DNA from: Candidatus Sulfopaludibacter sp. SbA3
Lineage (GTDB): Bacteria > Acidobacteriota > Terriglobia > 2-12-FULL-54-10
Length of the DNA: 5,018 bases
Reading direction: 5' to 3'
Assembly (NCBI GenBank): GCA_945865705.1
Contig: CAMBEY010000223.1
Coordinates: 1 to 5,018, forward strand
Part shown: piece after piece, positions 4,514-5,018 of the stretch
Position numbering within the stretch: the stretch's first letter is position 1
How the letters are laid out: every line of letters starts with the position of its first letter
Made by a program: the position numbers and the translations under genes
Notes under the pieces: generated by a model
Database searches by the model: none
What the model saw: only the letters and a program-made list of their open reading frames with translations
Told to the model about the DNA's origin: nothing

Positions 4514-4578
4514 CACTCCTGACTCCTGCACTTCTGTCTTCTATCTTCTAACTTCTGCCCTTCTATCTTCTGCTTTTC
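4514..4578. repeat. C/T-rich imperfect tandem tract (ACTCCTG / CTTCTG / TATCTTC)
   Basis: Short pyrimidine-rich units repeat in variants: ACTCCTG twice, then CTTCTG, TCTTCTA, TCTTCTA, CTTCTG, TCTTCTG. Nearly every purine falls at a unit boundary, making one strand almost all C/T. A further copy, ATCTTCTGACTCCTG, occurs at 4306-4320. It lies just past the methyltransferase stop codon (on its minus-strand reading, A/G-rich). It is probably a simple-sequence expansion; similar AGAAG/CTTCT tracts are familiar between Acidobacteria genes. Confidence 0.5.
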
Positions 4579-4586
4579 CGCCTCGC

Positions 4587-5018
4587 CTACTTCCTTACGA
4601 TACAGACCATCCGCGTCAGTGAGAAGAAGTACGACTTATTGTCGTAGGCCTCGCTCAACTGCGCCGTCCAGCGCTGCACGTCGGCCTCGCTCCAACCTTT
4701 GCCGCGCAGCAGATAGTCTCGGATCACATAGCTCATCGGCCCGCCATATTTGCGGACCGAGTACTCCGCATTGGAAATGACGTACGGATGCACCTGAATA
4801 TCGCGCGCATTGGCCTGGCGGCAGATGGGGAAGAGCTTGCGGCCCATCCAGCCGTCGCCGTGATGGTCGGAGAAGTCCGCCGTTACGCGCCGCTGCAGGT
4901 CCTTGTCGGGAATATTGTAAGAGAGCGTGTCCCAGTCTGTCTCGGAGAGAAAGATGCGGCCCGTGGGCTTGACCACGCGCAGCAGCGACTTCAGCACGGC
5001 GACGGGGTCCGCCACGTA
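4587..5018 (-). CDS. Class I SAM-dependent methyltransferase, C-terminal part
   Basis: The frame is open through the window edge, so the N-terminal half, including the glycine-rich SAM-binding motif I, is missing. The 143 residues present begin YVADPVAVLKSLLRVVKPTGRIFLSETDWDTL. This is the motif II-III region of UbiE/COQ5-like (Methyltransf_11/25) enzymes, usually 'l.hv.DP..vl.E..RVLKPGGr....D.D'. GRKLFPICRQANARDIQVHP follows, equivalent to the 'GR.L..l...aGf.di.v.p' strand, then a helical part (SYVIRDYLLRGKGWSEADVQRW) and a typical closing strand FFSLTRMVCIVRK. The family moves a methyl group from S-adenosylmethionine to a small molecule; the substrate cannot be told from this part. An apparent GTG start at 5015 is only the Val of 'YVADP' and not a true start. 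It ends in a clear stop before a repeat-rich spacer. Confidence 0.85.
   Translation of the reverse strand, partial: YVADPVAVLKSLLRVVKPTGRIFLSETDWDTLSYNIPDKDLQRRVTADFSDHHGDGWMGRKLFPICRQANARDIQVHPYVISNAEYSVRKYGGPMSYVIRDYLLRGKGWSEADVQRWTAQLSEAYDNKSYFFSLTRMVCIVRK

Larger units (their letters stand above)
4105..4586. other. Repeat-rich intergenic region, no gene found
   Basis: About 480 bp separate the methyltransferase gene from the LolA-like gene. No convincing coding frame is present on either strand. Right to left it holds a C/T-rich imperfect tandem tract, a 32-bp inverted repeat and a cluster of three GC hairpins. Near the LolA-like gene is a near-palindrome GACGCT-GT-AGCGTC (4137-4150), 33-46 bp before its ATG, which could be an operator or a small leader hairpin. 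I could not identify a confident promoter. Four different repeats in one spacer suggest that it is a landing site for repeats. Confidence 0.6.

Overview
The window most likely comes from an Acidobacteriota (Acidobacteria) chromosome or metagenome contig. This is an inference from two things: the style of the exported proteins (alanine/proline-rich linkers, a LolA-like 'sorting' protein, a glycine/proline-rich secreted protein with a small C-terminal domain), and the many short hairpin repeats of the 'GGCACGGCT..AGCC' and 'GTCATCCTGAGCGCAGTGAAGGAT' kinds common between genes in that phylum. No rRNA or phylogenetic marker is present to prove it. All the genes I accept lie on the minus strand, so the window reads right to left.

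From right to left: 5018-4587 is the C-terminal part of a class I SAM-dependent methyltransferase whose start lies outside the window. 4586-4105 is a repeat-rich spacer with a C/T-rich tract, a 32-bp inverted repeat and three GC-rich hairpins. 4104-3196 encodes an exported protein with a LolA/LolB-like fold. 3195-2931 holds a 177-bp element with 38-bp terminal inverted repeats. 2930-1983 encodes a secreted, low-complexity Gly/Pro-rich protein with a conserved-looking C-terminal domain.

To the left of about 1980 the base composition falls visibly. The spacer 1606-1982 contains a predicted promoter on each strand and one compact foldable segment. A perfect 56-bp palindrome (1550-1605) then abuts a two-gene operon: a long HicB-like protein followed, 2 nt after its stop, by a HicA-like small protein. 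I read this as a divergent toxin-antitoxin module in antitoxin-first order, probably acquired horizontally.

Beyond the operon, 590-534 looks like the first 19 codons of a citramalate synthase-type gene (motif VYDTT.RDGT). It is cut off by a degenerate inverted-repeat element (470-536). Further left is a small lipoprotein gene (400-152), then a short tail with a hairpin and a 13-bp tandem repeat.

The four exported or metabolic genes do not form an obvious pathway. The most informative part is the TA-like operon with its palindrome and the broken cimA-like start beside it, which together look like a recombination-prone insertion site.
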